A program made the translations under genes and the position numbers. 24,204 nucleotides of DNA from Cochliopodium minus (lineage: Eukaryota; Discosea; Himatismenida; Cochliopodiidae). Under the pieces are notes generated by a model, which did no database searches, was not told the origin of the DNA, and worked only from the letters and a program-made list of their open reading frames with translations. The stretch covers positions 1 through 24,204 of the forward strand of contig JAMYWO010000431.1 in NCBI GenBank assembly GCA_024220525.1. The letters are read 5' to 3'. This document shows positions 1-11,386 of this stretch, one piece after another (positions within the stretch are counted from its first letter, which is position 1; each line of letters opens with the position of its first letter).

Positions 1-80
1 TTAAAAAAATTGAAATAAAAATAAAATTGTAATAAAAAATTTAAAATAAAAAAATTAAAAAAAAATAATTAAATTTTTAC
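1..80 (-). other. Left-edge intron of the SH3-SH3-PH gene
   Basis: AT-only sequence following the GTAAAA donor of exon 9. The acceptor lies outside the window. Confidence 0.7.
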
Positions 81-3000
81 CTTGTTTGTCTGCTATATGA
101 TTGAAATTAACTTTTGGGATCATGGGGCTATTAGTGGTGATCGAACGTGGAGTACTAGTGATTAAAAAAAATTTTAAAAATTAAAATTAAATTGATGAAA
201 AAAAATAATTTGAAAAAAGCACTAAATTAAAAACATTAAAAAATAAAAACGTTAAAATAAAATAAAAAAATTGATGAATAAAAATTAATTTATAATAAAT
301 ATATTTACATTTGTACAAAATAAAATTAATAAAAACAAATAATGAAAAATTAAATTTAAAAATTGATCAAAAAATAAAATTAATGAAATGAAATAATAAA
401 GATTAAAAACAAATAATGAAAAATAAATTAATAAAGAAAAATAAAAAATAAATGATGAAAAATTAAAAAATTAATCAAAAAAGAAAAGTAATTAAAAAAA
501 ATAAAAATGATAAAAAATCTTAAAGTTTAAAAACAAAACAAAAAATAAATAATAAAAATTTCTTAAAATTAAAAAAATCCACAAAAAAAAAAAAATATTA
601 ATCAAATGTTAAATCAAAAGACAATTAAATGATAAATAAAATAAAATAAATTAAAATAAGAACCTTGGATCACTGTTGCTAACACCAACATGAGTGTCCG
701 ATTTCCGGAGGATGATGTCGAAAGAGTTGCTGTTGGTGTTGGAGGTAGAGATGTGGGGAGAAGAGTTGGGCTGGTCGGATTTGCGAGAGAGGAGGTTCGG
801 GGAGACTGGAGGGCTTTTTTTGGGGATGGCGGTTGGTTTGAACTCAGTATTTCTAGGAGTTGCATACAAACCTTTTCAAATTTTTAAAAAACAAATTAAT
901 TTTAAATTAATTTTAAAAACTTAATTTTTTTTATTTTATTGTTATTTTTCGTTTTTTTAGATTTAATTATTATTAATATCTTAATATTTTTTATTTTTTT
1001 TTGATTATTTTTTATTTTTTATTTTTTATTTTGTATTTTGTATTTTGTATTTTATATTTTTTATATTTTTTATTTTTTATTTTTTATTTTTTATTTTTTA
1101 TTTTTTGATTTATTTATTTTTATTTTTTATTTTTATTTCAAATTTTTTATTTCAAATTTTTTATTTTTTATTTTTTATATCATTAATCTTAATTTTATTC
1201 AAGATATTTTTTTTTTTTAGTTTATTCATTGTACCTTTGTAATATTCATCAGAATAAGATACTTGGGACTTTTTCTGACTGTGACCAAACGCAGAGATCT
1301 GAAAAGCTTTCTAAACAAGAAATTCAAATCACAATAAAAAAATAATTTTAAAATAATTTCAATTTTTTATTTTTATTTTTTATTTTTCACATTTTTGGTT
1401 TTTAAAATAATTATTTTTATTTATTTTAACATGATTTTTATTATTTCTTATTTTATTTTTTTATTTTTTATTATTTTATTTTTTCAATATTGCTCTCATT
1501 CATAGTTGATTATCAATGATGTTCATTTTATTTTAAAATAATTATTTTTATTTTTTATTTTATTTTTGAAATTTTATATTTTTAAAATAATGAATTTTTT
1601 ATTTTCTTATTTTTTAAAAAAATTTCATTTTTTTTATTTTATTTTTTATTTTTTATTTTTTATTTTTTATTTTTTATTTTTTATTTTTGTTACTTTTAAT
1701 TCAGGATCCTTGTTCAAGTCAATGTGAAGAGACTTTCTGTACTCCTTGTTCCTCCTGGATTTGTTGAGACCAGACAAAATAGGAGTGGAACTTTGTGTGA
1801 TGGTGTTGCTCGACTTCAGAACCTCCTCCGTTGTTTTCGACTTGTTGATTGCCAATATCCACGTTGCTGATTCCCACTCGTCTACAAAAATGAAAATAAA
1901 AAAATTTAAAAAAATAATTTATAACAATCAAAAGAATAAAAAATATAATAAAAAATAAATAAAATGAATATTAAAAAAATCATAAAATTTAAAAAAATAA
2001 TTTATAAAAAATAAAAAATAATTGAATTGTGAATATTAATAAAATGATTAAACAAATATTTAAATTTTTAATAACAAATATTTAAATGAAAAAAATAAAA
2101 AATGAAAAGTATTTTAATGTAATATCAATAAAAAAAAATAATTTAATAATTGTTTTTATTACAAAATAAAAATCAAAAAAATCAGATTAACAAAGAAAAT
2201 AAAAATAATGAGAATATATTCAAAAAATTTTTTAAGAAAATATTTAACTAATAATAAATAAAAAAAATAAATGTGAGTATTTTAATGTTAGTTTAATTAA
2301 TCAAAAAAAATAATTAAAAATAATGATAATTTGATTTTAAAGAAAGTATTATTTTTTTAAGAAATTAAAATTAAAATTTAAAAATTTTTATTTGGGAGAT
2401 TTACCTTGCGCCACGAGAGTGAACTTGTGGGAAAGGGTTTTGAGAGAGAACTTGAGAGTATTTTTGGGATCACTTCTGATTGTGATGTTCTCCATATTCA
2501 AGGCTTCTTCAAAGCTTGTGTGCTGAAAAAAATAAAAAAAATAAAAAAAATAAAAAAAAAAGTAAATTAATAAATAAAATGAAAATAAAAAATAATAAAT
2601 AATAATAAATAATAAAAATTAAATTAAATTAAAATTAATAAAAGAAAAGAAACAAAATAAAAATAAATAATGTAGAAGACATAAAATGTAAAAGAAAAAA
2701 ATAAAAAAAAAAATAAAAAAAAAAAGTAAATTAATGAATAAAATAAAAATAAAAAATAGTTAAAAAGTAAAAAATCAAAAAAAAAATGATAATAAAATAA
2801 ATTAAAATAAAAATAATAAAAAATTGTTAAATTTATAAATTTAAAATAAAATGATAAAAAATAAAAAATCAAAAAAAACCAAATATAATAATAACAAAAT
2901 AATTAATTACTTGATTTGAAAAATATTTGTAGAGAACACCATTCTTGAGTACGAACCATCTGTCCTCATATTTTCTGCCCTTCACCTTTTGCTTGAGCCA

Positions 3001-4670
3001 ACCTTCTTTGCTGGGCTTCTCCAAAACGTGTTTTGGCTCTTCTTTGGAGTGAGCTCCTAAAGACTAAAAAAAGTAATATTTAAAAGAAAAAAATTGAAGA
3101 TTAAAAAAAAAATCATAAATAAATAATAAAATCAGAAAAAATGAAGAATTAAAAAATAAAAAAAAATAACAAAAAATTAAAAATAATCAAAAAAAATTAT
3201 TTTTAAAGTAAAATAATAAGGTCAAAAAATGAATTTCATTTGTAAAATCTAAAAATAAAAAATATAAAGAAAAATAAAAATATTAAAAGTAAAAGAATTT
3301 CAAAAAAAAAAATTTAAAAAAATTCAAAAAAAACTTTCGAATATTATTTTATTTACTTGATGTATATTGGTATTGGGAATGGGAATCTTAGAAATGGTTA
3401 TGATGTGAGAATCAGACCTTCTGATCTGGTTTTTGGGGTTGCTGTGAACTCTTCTCTTTCTGGTTTGGGTGGGAGAATATGCTTTTTTGTCGAGAGAACA
3501 ATCACTAATCTCCGAATCATCATCTTTAACCAAAATAAAATAAAAAATTAAAAACAAAATTAAAAATTAAAAATAAAAAAATAGAAAATAAAAAATGAAA
3601 AAATAAAAAAATAGAAAATAAAAAATAAAAAATAAAAAATAAAAAATAAAAAATAAAATATTGAAAATATTGAAAATTAAAAAATTTACCTTCGTTGTAT
3701 TCTTTGAGCTCGATGTAGTTTTTGGGGACCATTCCTTTCTTTCCATTTTGGCTGCACAATACCCAGTTGAGATATTCCTCGAAAACATCCAACTCCTCGC
3801 CTTTCTTCAGGTCCAACTCGAATTTAGTTCTTGCAAGGAAGTCATACAAAACCTTTTAAAAAAGAAAGAAAAAATTTGATAAAGATAAAAGCAAAATTAA
3901 TTTCTTCAATTTCATATATACAAATGATAATATGATTATTTGGATCTCATTGATCAATAATATAGTATCTTATGTTGAGATATAAAAATTGTTCCAAATT
4001 ATTTGTTGCAAAAAAATTCTCATTATCAAAATCCTCCTCCAAAGATAATTAGATATTATTTGCAAAGGTTTGATTATGAACAGATATATCATATATGTTC
4101 AAGAAAAGAAAATTACAGTATAAAATTTTTTTTCATGAATGAGAAAGTGAAAAAGTTTAATAATCTATGGATTATAATTAACCCTCAAATATAACATTGG
4201 GAAATTATCTTTATATGAGCTCATATTAATATATTATTTTTTCTCTTTATTTTTATTTTGGCTTTTGAATATTCACATTTAATATTTTATGATGGAGAAA
4301 GATTAATAGGTTTCCAAAAATTTGCATACAATTTTATAATGTTGATATATATTTAAAATATCTTCATGTTGATAGATATATTTCTGTAATATGCACTATT
4401 GAATTTGATATCTGTATATCACTTGATTACCTTTGCTTTATAAATAGGAGGATCGTTTCTATTTTTCTGTTTCTTCAAGATTGTCTTCTCCGGCCTCACA
4501 AATGAAGCAGGGAACCAACCCACATTCTCTTTATCTTCACCATTGACGGAGGATCCATAGAACCATCCATTATCCAACATCTCAAGCACTAAGATGGACT
4601 GATCTTTCTTCAATAAAATCTCATTTTCGAATTTGGGTTGATAATCACCAATGGCAATACAAATGCTCAT
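81..4670 (-). CDS. SH3-SH3-PH domain protein, 3' end beyond the window
   Basis: Exons on the minus strand: 4670-4431, 3852-3690, 3523-3357, 3063-2911, 2522-2405, 1881-1694, 1310-1235, 871-664, 154-81. All are GT-AG and in phase, giving at least 462 residues. SH3-1 spans about residues 3-60 (GDYQ at 8-11, W36, GWFPASFV 51-58). SH3-2 spans about 79-130 (LYDF, W110, GMVPKNYIEL). A PH domain spans about 210-295 and starts EGWLKQKVKGRKYEDRWFVL; its basic residues around 214-225 suit phosphoinositide binding, and its C-terminal helix carries the invariant Trp (W288). After it comes a Ser/Pro/Asn-rich tail (PPVSP, many Ser) of the kind bound by SH3 partners or kinases. By family, this is an adaptor linking proline-rich partners to membranes, probably at actin or endocytic sites; that role is inferred. 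The start is the only Met before SH3-1. The donor after 664 is GTTCTT, weaker than the others. The last exon seen ends in phase 1, so more exons lie to the left. Confidence 0.9.
872..1693. repeat. ATTTTT-type microsatellite in two introns
   Basis: Long runs of TATTTTT/ATTTTTT units (about 1010-1125 and 1620-1690) fill introns 6 and 7 of the SH3-SH3-PH gene. On the gene's sense strand these are A-rich, whereas the other introns of the gene (for example 3540-3660, of AAAAAT units on the plus strand) are T-rich in sense. Confidence 0.8.
3942..4010. repeat. Dispersed intronic repeat, copy A
   Basis: This lies in intron 1 (3853-4430, 578 nt) of the SH3-SH3-PH gene. It matches 10367-10434 in intron 1 of the dehydrogenase with only a handful of mismatches by eye (shared core GGATCTCATTGATCAA and TATCTTATGTTGAGATAT). 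Both copies lie in the same orientation relative to their host genes. Confidence 0.8.
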
Positions 4671-5948
4671 TATAATTGTTTCTTATATTTCAATTTGATT
4701 TCCTACAAATTTTTTTTTTTTGTTTGTGAAGAAAAAATAAAAATATTCAATAGTCCATTCACAAATGATGGATGTTAAACAACACTATACAACAGTTAAA
4801 TACTTTTAAAAATTTTTTTTGTTCAATTGAACAAGAAAATAAAATAAAAGAATGAAAAGAAATTTGGTTTGTAAATGTTTTAATAAATTTATTGAATGTT
4901 GTTTTTAAAAAAGGTACTTTTCATATATATACTTCCCAAATATCTTCCAAATGTGCAGTAGTTGATGGATTGTTGTTTTATTTTTTGTTAGAGAATATAC
5001 GGTTTGTTGTATAAAAAAGAGAAACTTTAAAGCAGAGATGATCACATCCAAATATGAAGCAGATGATAGATTGTTATTTAGCGAATATATACGGTTTGTT
5101 GTATAAGAAATAGAAACTTCTGCTGGTATTCATACCATCCAAATATACTCCAAATTTGAGTATGATTCATCTTTGTTAAAAGGTCAAATATTTTGATTTG
5201 TTGTCAGTTAATTTTACACATAATGATCTTTGATATTCGTTCAAATGTCCTTTTCTGAGATTAACCCTATTTTTTTTTAAATATCTTCAATTATAAAATG
5301 AATAATTTATATATTGGATATTGCTAAAGAGATAATGAGAATATATGGCAGATCACAGATTTTTGGATGCTATTTTGTTTTTATTTAAAAAGTTAGTTTT
5401 ATATTACCTATTTTTTTTTTAATATTTTTGATTTTGCACAGCACTAATATTGATCAGAATATGAAGTTCCTCCAAACCATTCCTATCCTATATTTTAATA
5501 TCACCCAAAAATTAAGAATTCCTAAGGATAATTAAAAGAAAAACATTGGATATAACCTCAAATATATTTGTTTTCATTCAGTGTATATTCTAAATGTAAA
5601 TAATTTTTAAATTCTGTTAACTTATCCAACTTTTAGAAAAGAGATATTTCAAGAATTGCAGAACAAAAGAGTTTTAAGTCTTTAATAATCTTTTGAGATC
5701 AATTTTAATTGAATCTAGTAAACCCTTTTAAAAAATTTTACTTTCTAATGAAGATGATAATCTGGTCGAATGCATTCCAAAATTTTTATGGAATCATTTA
5801 AATGAATATCAAAGATATTGGAACTCTAAGATTTTGCTGAATCTAAAAAGAAATATTAAGAAATGGAAGAATTTATTTATAAAATATATATTTAAAATAT
5901 ATTTAAAAAAAATTAGATGATTCAACTATATGATGTAATATACCTTCA
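4671..5948. other. Intergenic stretch with a tandem repeat and possible relic coding
   Basis: No convincing gene. Positions 4936-5150 hold an imperfect direct repeat. On the plus strand, 5450-5920 reads as protein-like stretches broken by several stops and a frame change, the longest open run being about 5738-5920 (LVECIPKFLWNHLNEYQRYW...). In DNA this AT-rich such a run can arise by chance, so it is noted only as a possible decayed gene. Confidence 0.3.
4936..5150. repeat. Imperfect tandem repeat, about 90-110 nt unit
   Basis: Two diverged units each begin CCAAATAT (4936, 5048) and contain ATACGGTTTGTTGTATAA followed by GAAACTT. A third CCAAATAT start occurs at about 5139. Function unknown; it lies upstream of the SH3-SH3-PH gene. 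Confidence 0.75.
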
Positions 5949-6313
5949 TCAAAAAAAAGCAATGTTTTCTAATTGTGAATTTATATCTTTCCCGAAAAGA
6001 AAAAGTTCATACAAAGGTGCTTGTCGGGAGTAGGGATGGGTTTGATGAAATTGAATTGCATAACTCCCAAACAAAAAAAAAAAAATTTATGAAATGCATG
6101 TCGATGAGGATGTTATAACCTCCAAAAGCGGATCATCTCCAACCAATATCTATCTTGTCGTCTTGTCATACCATAGTGAAAAACATATGAGGAGAAATTA
6201 TCATGTTTGATGGAGAAAGGGCAGTCAATTTTTTTAGCATTCTGTATCCACACATGGGAATTAACTGACATATCCTTTAAGAACAACCTGATGATATTTA
6301 TTCGTACATGCAT
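5949..6313 (-). CDS. Possible small two-exon gene, unknown function
   Basis: An open frame starts with ATG at 6313. Read alone it gives 66 residues. A 56-nt GT-AG intron (6119-6064, donor GTTATA, acceptor after a T-rich tract) would join exon 6313-6120 to exon 6063-5949, giving 102 residues ending NIAFF. It has many aromatic and charged residues (RRQDRYWLEMIRFW), but I recognise no domain. GC is higher than the flanks, which favours present or past coding. Upstream at about 6316-6440, another minus-strand frame (TTFGLQTIIPPFGQRY) also looks protein-like but does not connect cleanly, so this may be a remnant of a larger gene. Confidence 0.3.
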
Positions 6314-7082
6314 TTCCTTATGGTTATATTAAAGAGCCACATTCCCAATCCCTGAACATATCTTTGGCCAAAGGGGGGTATTATTGTTTGTAATCCAAAA
6401 GTAGTCTCACTATTTCTGGTGTCTCATTATTTCTGGTTGTAGATTTCCTGCATTGCTATTTCTTGTGCTGTAGAAATATTATGAAGTGATCCTAGCATAA
6501 AGCAAGTTGAAATTGGAATGCCATCATTTTATCCTTAAAGAAATACCACAGTATAAAAATAATTATTTAAGTAAGAATTTTTAAATCATTTATGCAAAAA
6601 AACAACCAAATAATCTTCCCTATAAAATAAATTGCATTAGGTATAAAATATAAGATAATTAATTATAATTACCTATTTCATATAATTTTGTGAATTAAGT
6701 GATTTTATTTCTTTTGATTTTTTTTATTTTTTACTCTATAATTACACAAAACTAAACGAATCAGAAAATATTATGAGCAATATACTTTCAATCTTTATTT
6801 AAACACTTGATCTAGTGTTAAGATATTTTTCCTTAATGGATCAACCAAGAATCGAAAACAAATTTGAAAATTGAAGAAAGAAAATTTTTTTAAACATTAA
6901 TCATGTTTAAAATATAAAATAAAAAAAATCAAAAAAATGATCTCAATAAAATAAATTATATATCTAAATTCAAAGCTGCGTGAAAGTTGGTGTCATTACT
7001 GAAAATAAATTATAATTGAGTAAAATAAAGTATAAAAAGAAAAAATATATAATTTTTGGCAGAAAAGATTTAAATTTAATAA
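6314..7082. other. Intergenic stretch, nothing firm
   Basis: Positions 6405-6440 carry a short direct repeat (TCTCA[C/T]TATTTCTGG twice). The segment to about 6530 is less AT-rich than the rest. No further feature could be supported. Confidence 0.5.
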
Positions 7083-7418
7083 TCATTTTTTTCTCATAGG
7101 ATCAGGATCTGATACTTGGGTCAGAGTATTTTGCATAATTTCGCAACATCTTTCACACATTTTATTGGAACCATATTCAGGGCAAGGTGAGCTGCATGGA
7201 TTCTCTTGGGGAGAGTTAATTTTGGATTCCTCTTCATTTGTATCTTCTTCAAATGATATCTTTTCATTACTACTGTTGTTTTTCTTGCTTATCTGAGAAG
7301 ACATGTAAATGGGCGACATCTTTTCGATTTTCCTTTTGTTTTTGCTTTTCTGAGAGGACATGTAAATGGGCGACATCTTTTCGATTTTCCTTTTGTTTTT
7401 GCTTTTTTGAGAATACAT
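7083..7418 (-). CDS. Small cysteine-knuckle protein of the local family
   Basis: Single-exon frame of 111 residues, ATG at 7418, TGA at 7083. The N-terminus is a direct repeat of a 19-residue basic unit (start MYSQKSKNKRKIEKM), present twice with a third partial start; the underlying 57-nt repeat is almost identical. An acidic Ser/Asn/Glu linker follows, then a cysteine cluster: NPCSSPCPEYGSNK and MCERCCEIMQ, resembling the 13559-13762 product (EEPCQNGDCPR...ICERCWERIQ). Four or more cysteines in CxxxCP and CxxC pairs suggest one bound zinc; this is inferred. The lysine-rich repeat could be a nuclear or nucleic-acid-binding tail. I do not recognise the family. Confidence 0.6.
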   Translation of the reverse strand: MYSQKSKNKRKIEKMSPIYMSSQKSKNKRKIEKMSPIYMSSQISKKNNSSNEKISFEEDTNEEESKINSPQENPCSSPCPEYGSNKMCERCCEIMQNTLTQVSDPDPMRKK

Positions 7419-8270
7419 GTGAAAACTGGTAATTGAATTTTTTTTTTTATTTTTTTTTTTATTTTAAAAGAGATAATTTATTCAAATTCTAAACTCCCAT
7501 AATGAACTCTTGTATGCAATAAGTAATTTAAAAATATAATTTTAAAAATGATATTATATATTCTCAATTTTCAGAGATTTCCATTTTTTACTCATATTTT
7601 TTTATCAACTGATCACAACTACAAAATCAAAATAATAAAGAAATATATATTGGAATCTTCCTTTGAGTATATAATATAATTTTCACCAATAAATAAAATT
7701 TTTTTATTTTTTTTTTTGCAACATTCTTCAAAATGATAATCATCTCTGGAGGAAAGATATATCACAAATATTACATATCTTATCCATCACAACAAATCTC
7801 CACCCACAAAAAAAAAAATCTTCTTTCCAAAATGAAAATTAATTTAAATTTTTTCTCCCTTTCAAAAATATCAATTTTAAAAACTTTATAAAGAGATAAT
7901 TTTTGAAATGAACCGAAATACATTTGTGAGAAGTTAATCAATTTTTATAGAAAACAAAAGATATTATTATCGATCAATAAGAGATTCAAATCATTGTATA
8001 TCTTGATTACATATTTATCATGAGAATGAAAAAAATTTATTTTCATTTTGTAAATTGGAAGAAATTAATTAAAGATGGAGGGAGATACTGAATTGTTGAA
8101 AATTTTTATTTTAGCATCAATAGAATTTGCTTTCTCAAAAACTAAAATATTTAAAAAATTTGTTTATTTTTAAAATGTTTAAAAAAATATTGTATTAATA
8201 AATAAATAATTTTTACTCTTCATTTAAAATTTTGGTTCAAAATAAAATTGTATTTTAAAAAGTTTTTTAT
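7419..8270. other. Intergenic, AT-rich, no gene seen
   Basis: Contains poly-T tracts (7439-7465, 7690-7720) and no open frame of note. It separates the 3' end of the dehydrogenase gene from the start of the small cysteine gene. Confidence 0.6.
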
Positions 8271-10669
8271 TTATTTTTGATTTTGAAGTTTTTCCAAAGT
8301 GTTCATTACTCTGCCTTCCATTCCTCCATCAATCATTAGAATTTGTCCTGTGGTATGAGTAGCAAGAGAAAAATAAATAACTGCGTCTGAAACCTCTTGG
8401 CAGGTTGCAATCTTTGACAAAGGGGTTGTCAAGAGAGCTGGTTAGAAATAAAAAAATTATTTATCATAAAAATAAAAATAAAATTAAAATAACAAAATTG
8501 AGAAATGAAAAAATTGTTTATTAAAAATAAAATTAAAAATCACATTTAAAAATAAATGTCGAATAAAAAAAAAATGAAATTTTAAAATAAAAAAAAATGA
8601 TAAAAATTAAATTAATAAAATGATAAAGAAAAACAAAAATGTTGAATAAAACTAAATTTTTTTTTAATTTTAAAAAATTTTTAAATGAATTTTTAAATGA
8701 ATAAAAAAAAATTTTAAAAATTGTAAATAATGACATGATAAATAAAATTACAAAAAATTTAAATAAAATTTTGAAAATTTACCTTGTAATGTTCCTTTTT
8801 CTACACTCGCTTTGGCCATTTCGGTGAGAGTCCACCTGAGCAAACAATTGATTCTGGCTAGGGAGTAAAGAACAATCTCGTTTTTCAAAGACAAATGAAT
8901 CCGTACATTAAACTTTGACAAAAAAATTTTTAAAAAAATTTAAAAAAATTAAAAAAATTTAAAATATAAAAATATAAAAATATAAAAATAAAAATATAAA
9001 AAATATAAAAAAATTTAAAAATAAAAATTAAAAATTAAAAATATAAAATATAAAAAAATTTAAAATTTAAAATATTTAAAATTAAAGATAAATTTTTTAC
9101 GCAGATTTGCTGCAACTGTAATTCACCTTCAAACTTGCCTGCAGTACTTCCTATTATAGTGATGCTGCAGTCGTGGGTTTTTTCTATTGTCTAAAAATTA
9201 TAAAAAACAAAAAATTCTTTCGAAAATAATCTGTGATAAAAATAAATAAAATAATCTGTTATAATTAATAAAAAAAAAAAATAAATAAATACTGAATAAA
9301 AAAAATAAAAATAATTTTTTTGTTTTTACTTTGTTGTCCAACGCACTTTTGATCGCCCTCATGTACTCTCTCACAATCAAAAATACACTTACGAGGTTGA
9401 CATCCAGGGTGTTTTTAAATTGATCGAGCTCCATTTCCCAAATTGGTTTGTCCTGAGCTTTTTTAATTAAAAAAAATGTTTTAATATTTTTTTTCTCTTT
9501 CTCTTTCAATTTATGAACGCTTTGAATCGAGTTTATATTATTTTTTTTATTTATTATTTCTTTGTCTTCATTTATATTTTCTTTAAGTTTTATTTTTTAT
9601 TTTTTATATTTTTATTTTTTAATTTTTATTAATTTTTATTTTTTAAATTTTATTTTGATTTTTTTTTTTGTTAAAGTTGGATTATTTTTTTCATTATTTT
9701 TTTTTGTCCAAGTTTTATTTTTATTTTTTATATTTTTATTTTTTTATATTTATTTTTTTATTTTTTATTTTTTTAGTAAAGTTTTTGAATTATCTCATTA
9801 TATTTTAAATATTTTTTATTTAATATTTTTTTATTTTTTATAAGTATTTTATTTTTACTAACGAAAATGGCATGGTTTGGAATCAAAATGTGAGGAACTC
9901 CGAACGCCTCCACACTTCCCTTCATGCACTCCTCCACTTTCTTCTCATCGGAGAGGTTGCAAGAGAAGGACTTTGTGTTGTTGGGATACTCTTTCTTGAT
10001 CTTTTCTATTTCTTCGTTTTTATTGTTATAAAACAAACTCACCTTTTAAATAAATTAAAAATAAAAAAAATAAAAAAAAAATATAAAAATACAATGAGAT
10101 ACCAATAAAAATTGATGAAATAGAGTTATATCTTCAATATGAATTATGAATTATGAATTAATGTTTTATAACAGGTGATAACTTTTAAAGCTTATTAAAT
10201 TTGTATGAAGGTTTGTATAAAGTTGCAAAAATCTTGAATTATTTGATATTTCTTGGAATCGAATTTCTTGATCTGCTTGATTGTTTGAATATTAATTTAT
10301 TTGGAATATGAAAAATTATAAACAGATCGTAAATGAAAAATTTGTTAATAAAAATGATTGATAATAGGATCTCATTGATCAATTATATAGTATCTTATGT
10401 TGAGATATAAAAATTGATCCAAATTATATGGTGCAGATTAAATACTCACAAAAAAATTTTCAATAATCAACATAATGAACTATGAAATGACTCATAAAAT
10501 TGATTTTTCAAAGAGCTATCCTTTATAATTTGATTTCTTTATGAAAAAAGATATTTTAACTTACATTTGCCCCTTCTTTGAGATAATCTCTCGCCAATAC
10601 AGATCCTATTCCTCCATTCGATCCAGTAACTATCACATGTTTGCCAATGAATCTTTTGCAACCTTCCAT
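8271..10669 (-). CDS. Short-chain dehydrogenase/reductase, catalytic segment out of frame
   Basis: Exons on the minus strand: 10669-10565, 10042-9859, 9457-9330, 9190-9101, 8912-8783, 8437-8271; together 804 nt, 267 residues, open throughout. The Rossmann motif TGSNGGIG (15-22), NHAIF (91-95, in place of NNAG; some fungal-type members have NHG), PIWEMELDQF, DVNL (115-118), IIGSTAG (catalytic Ser154), RINCLL (189-194) and the C-terminal TGQILMIDGGMEGR (242-255) identify the NAD(P)-dependent SDR family; substrate unknown. Oddly, the YxxxK signature is absent from the open frame: residues 162-175 are replaced, while the +1 frame of exons 4 and 5 reads VNYSCSKSA then LMYGF across the same splice site. 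PG after RVN-like RINC is also lost (LLRW). So it is either an inactive protein, a young pseudogene, or affected by one-base sequence errors. Confidence 0.85.
10367..10434. repeat. Dispersed intronic repeat, copy B
   Basis: Near-copy of 3942-4010, in intron 1 (10043-10564) of the short-chain dehydrogenase. Further upstream in the same intron (about 10210-10280) is a second module, containing GCAAAAATCTTGAATTATT, shared with intron 3 of the Ras-like gene (about 15540-15590). Confidence 0.8.
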
Positions 10670-11386
10670 TGGAGATATATAGTTTAATAATTCAAATTTT
10701 TTTTTTAGATAATAATTAATTTCTATTGATAATCAAGCATTGAATAACATTAATGAGTTATTAAGGAAAGAAATATTCATTTTATAAAATGGAGATAATT
10801 AAAAAAAATTGTAATGAAATCTTTCTGAAATGATGAGTATTACACTTGAAGATAATAATCACCGTTTTCTATTAATTTTTATAGCCATTTTAAACTCATT
10901 TGTTCAATTCTACCAAAGTTTTTAATCATCTATCGCTTATTAACAATAAAATTCATCGAATTTGCATTTTGTTGGTATTAATTTGCTTTATTCAATTTCA
11001 AATTTATAACATAATAAATAAAAAAAGTTGACATAATTATTCCTTTCATTAAAAATGACTAGTTTAGTTAAAGGTAGGAGAATTGAAATTGGTGGAAAGG
11101 ATTGATGAATTGTTCAATATTTCTCTTATTGTTGAAGATATATAATTCAAACATTTAACCATGATGAACAATTTTTTGAACTAGATGAGGATAGTTGCTT
11201 CATAAATGGTTAGTAATTTCATTTAGTTCATATTTTTGAAATTTGAGAATTTTTCTTTGGATCCAAATATTAATATTTCACAGAAAATAAGAAAAATTGT
11301 AATAAATGTTTTAGATTCTTTAAACATTTTTCAATATTTCAAAAAATAAAAATAAACGCGATCTTTAACAACATTTAAACAATTTA
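10670..11386. other. Intergenic, no gene seen
   Basis: Upstream region of the dehydrogenase and downstream of the 11387-11695 gene. A short plus-strand frame at 11057 (MTSLVKGRRIEIGGKD) is too small to support. Confidence 0.5.

Noticed and set aside
690-924. Plus-strand frames of 65 and 76 residues
   Set aside because: Antisense of exon 8 of the SH3-SH3-PH gene, whose GC-rich sequence keeps the other strand open.
1038-1242. Phe/Tyr/Leu-rich frames resembling membrane proteins
   Set aside because: Translation of ATTTTT repeats in introns; the same applies to 2624-2872, 8533-8736 and 9562-9843.
4003-4194. 63-residue plus-strand frame inside intron 1 of the SH3-SH3-PH gene
   Set aside because: It follows directly on the dispersed repeat, starts without an ATG, and has no recognisable domain; probably chance, possibly a relic.
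6405-6440. Short direct repeats that could be transposon ends or a mini-CRISPR
   Set aside because: Only two adjacent units of about 17 nt, no spacers and no inverted partner.
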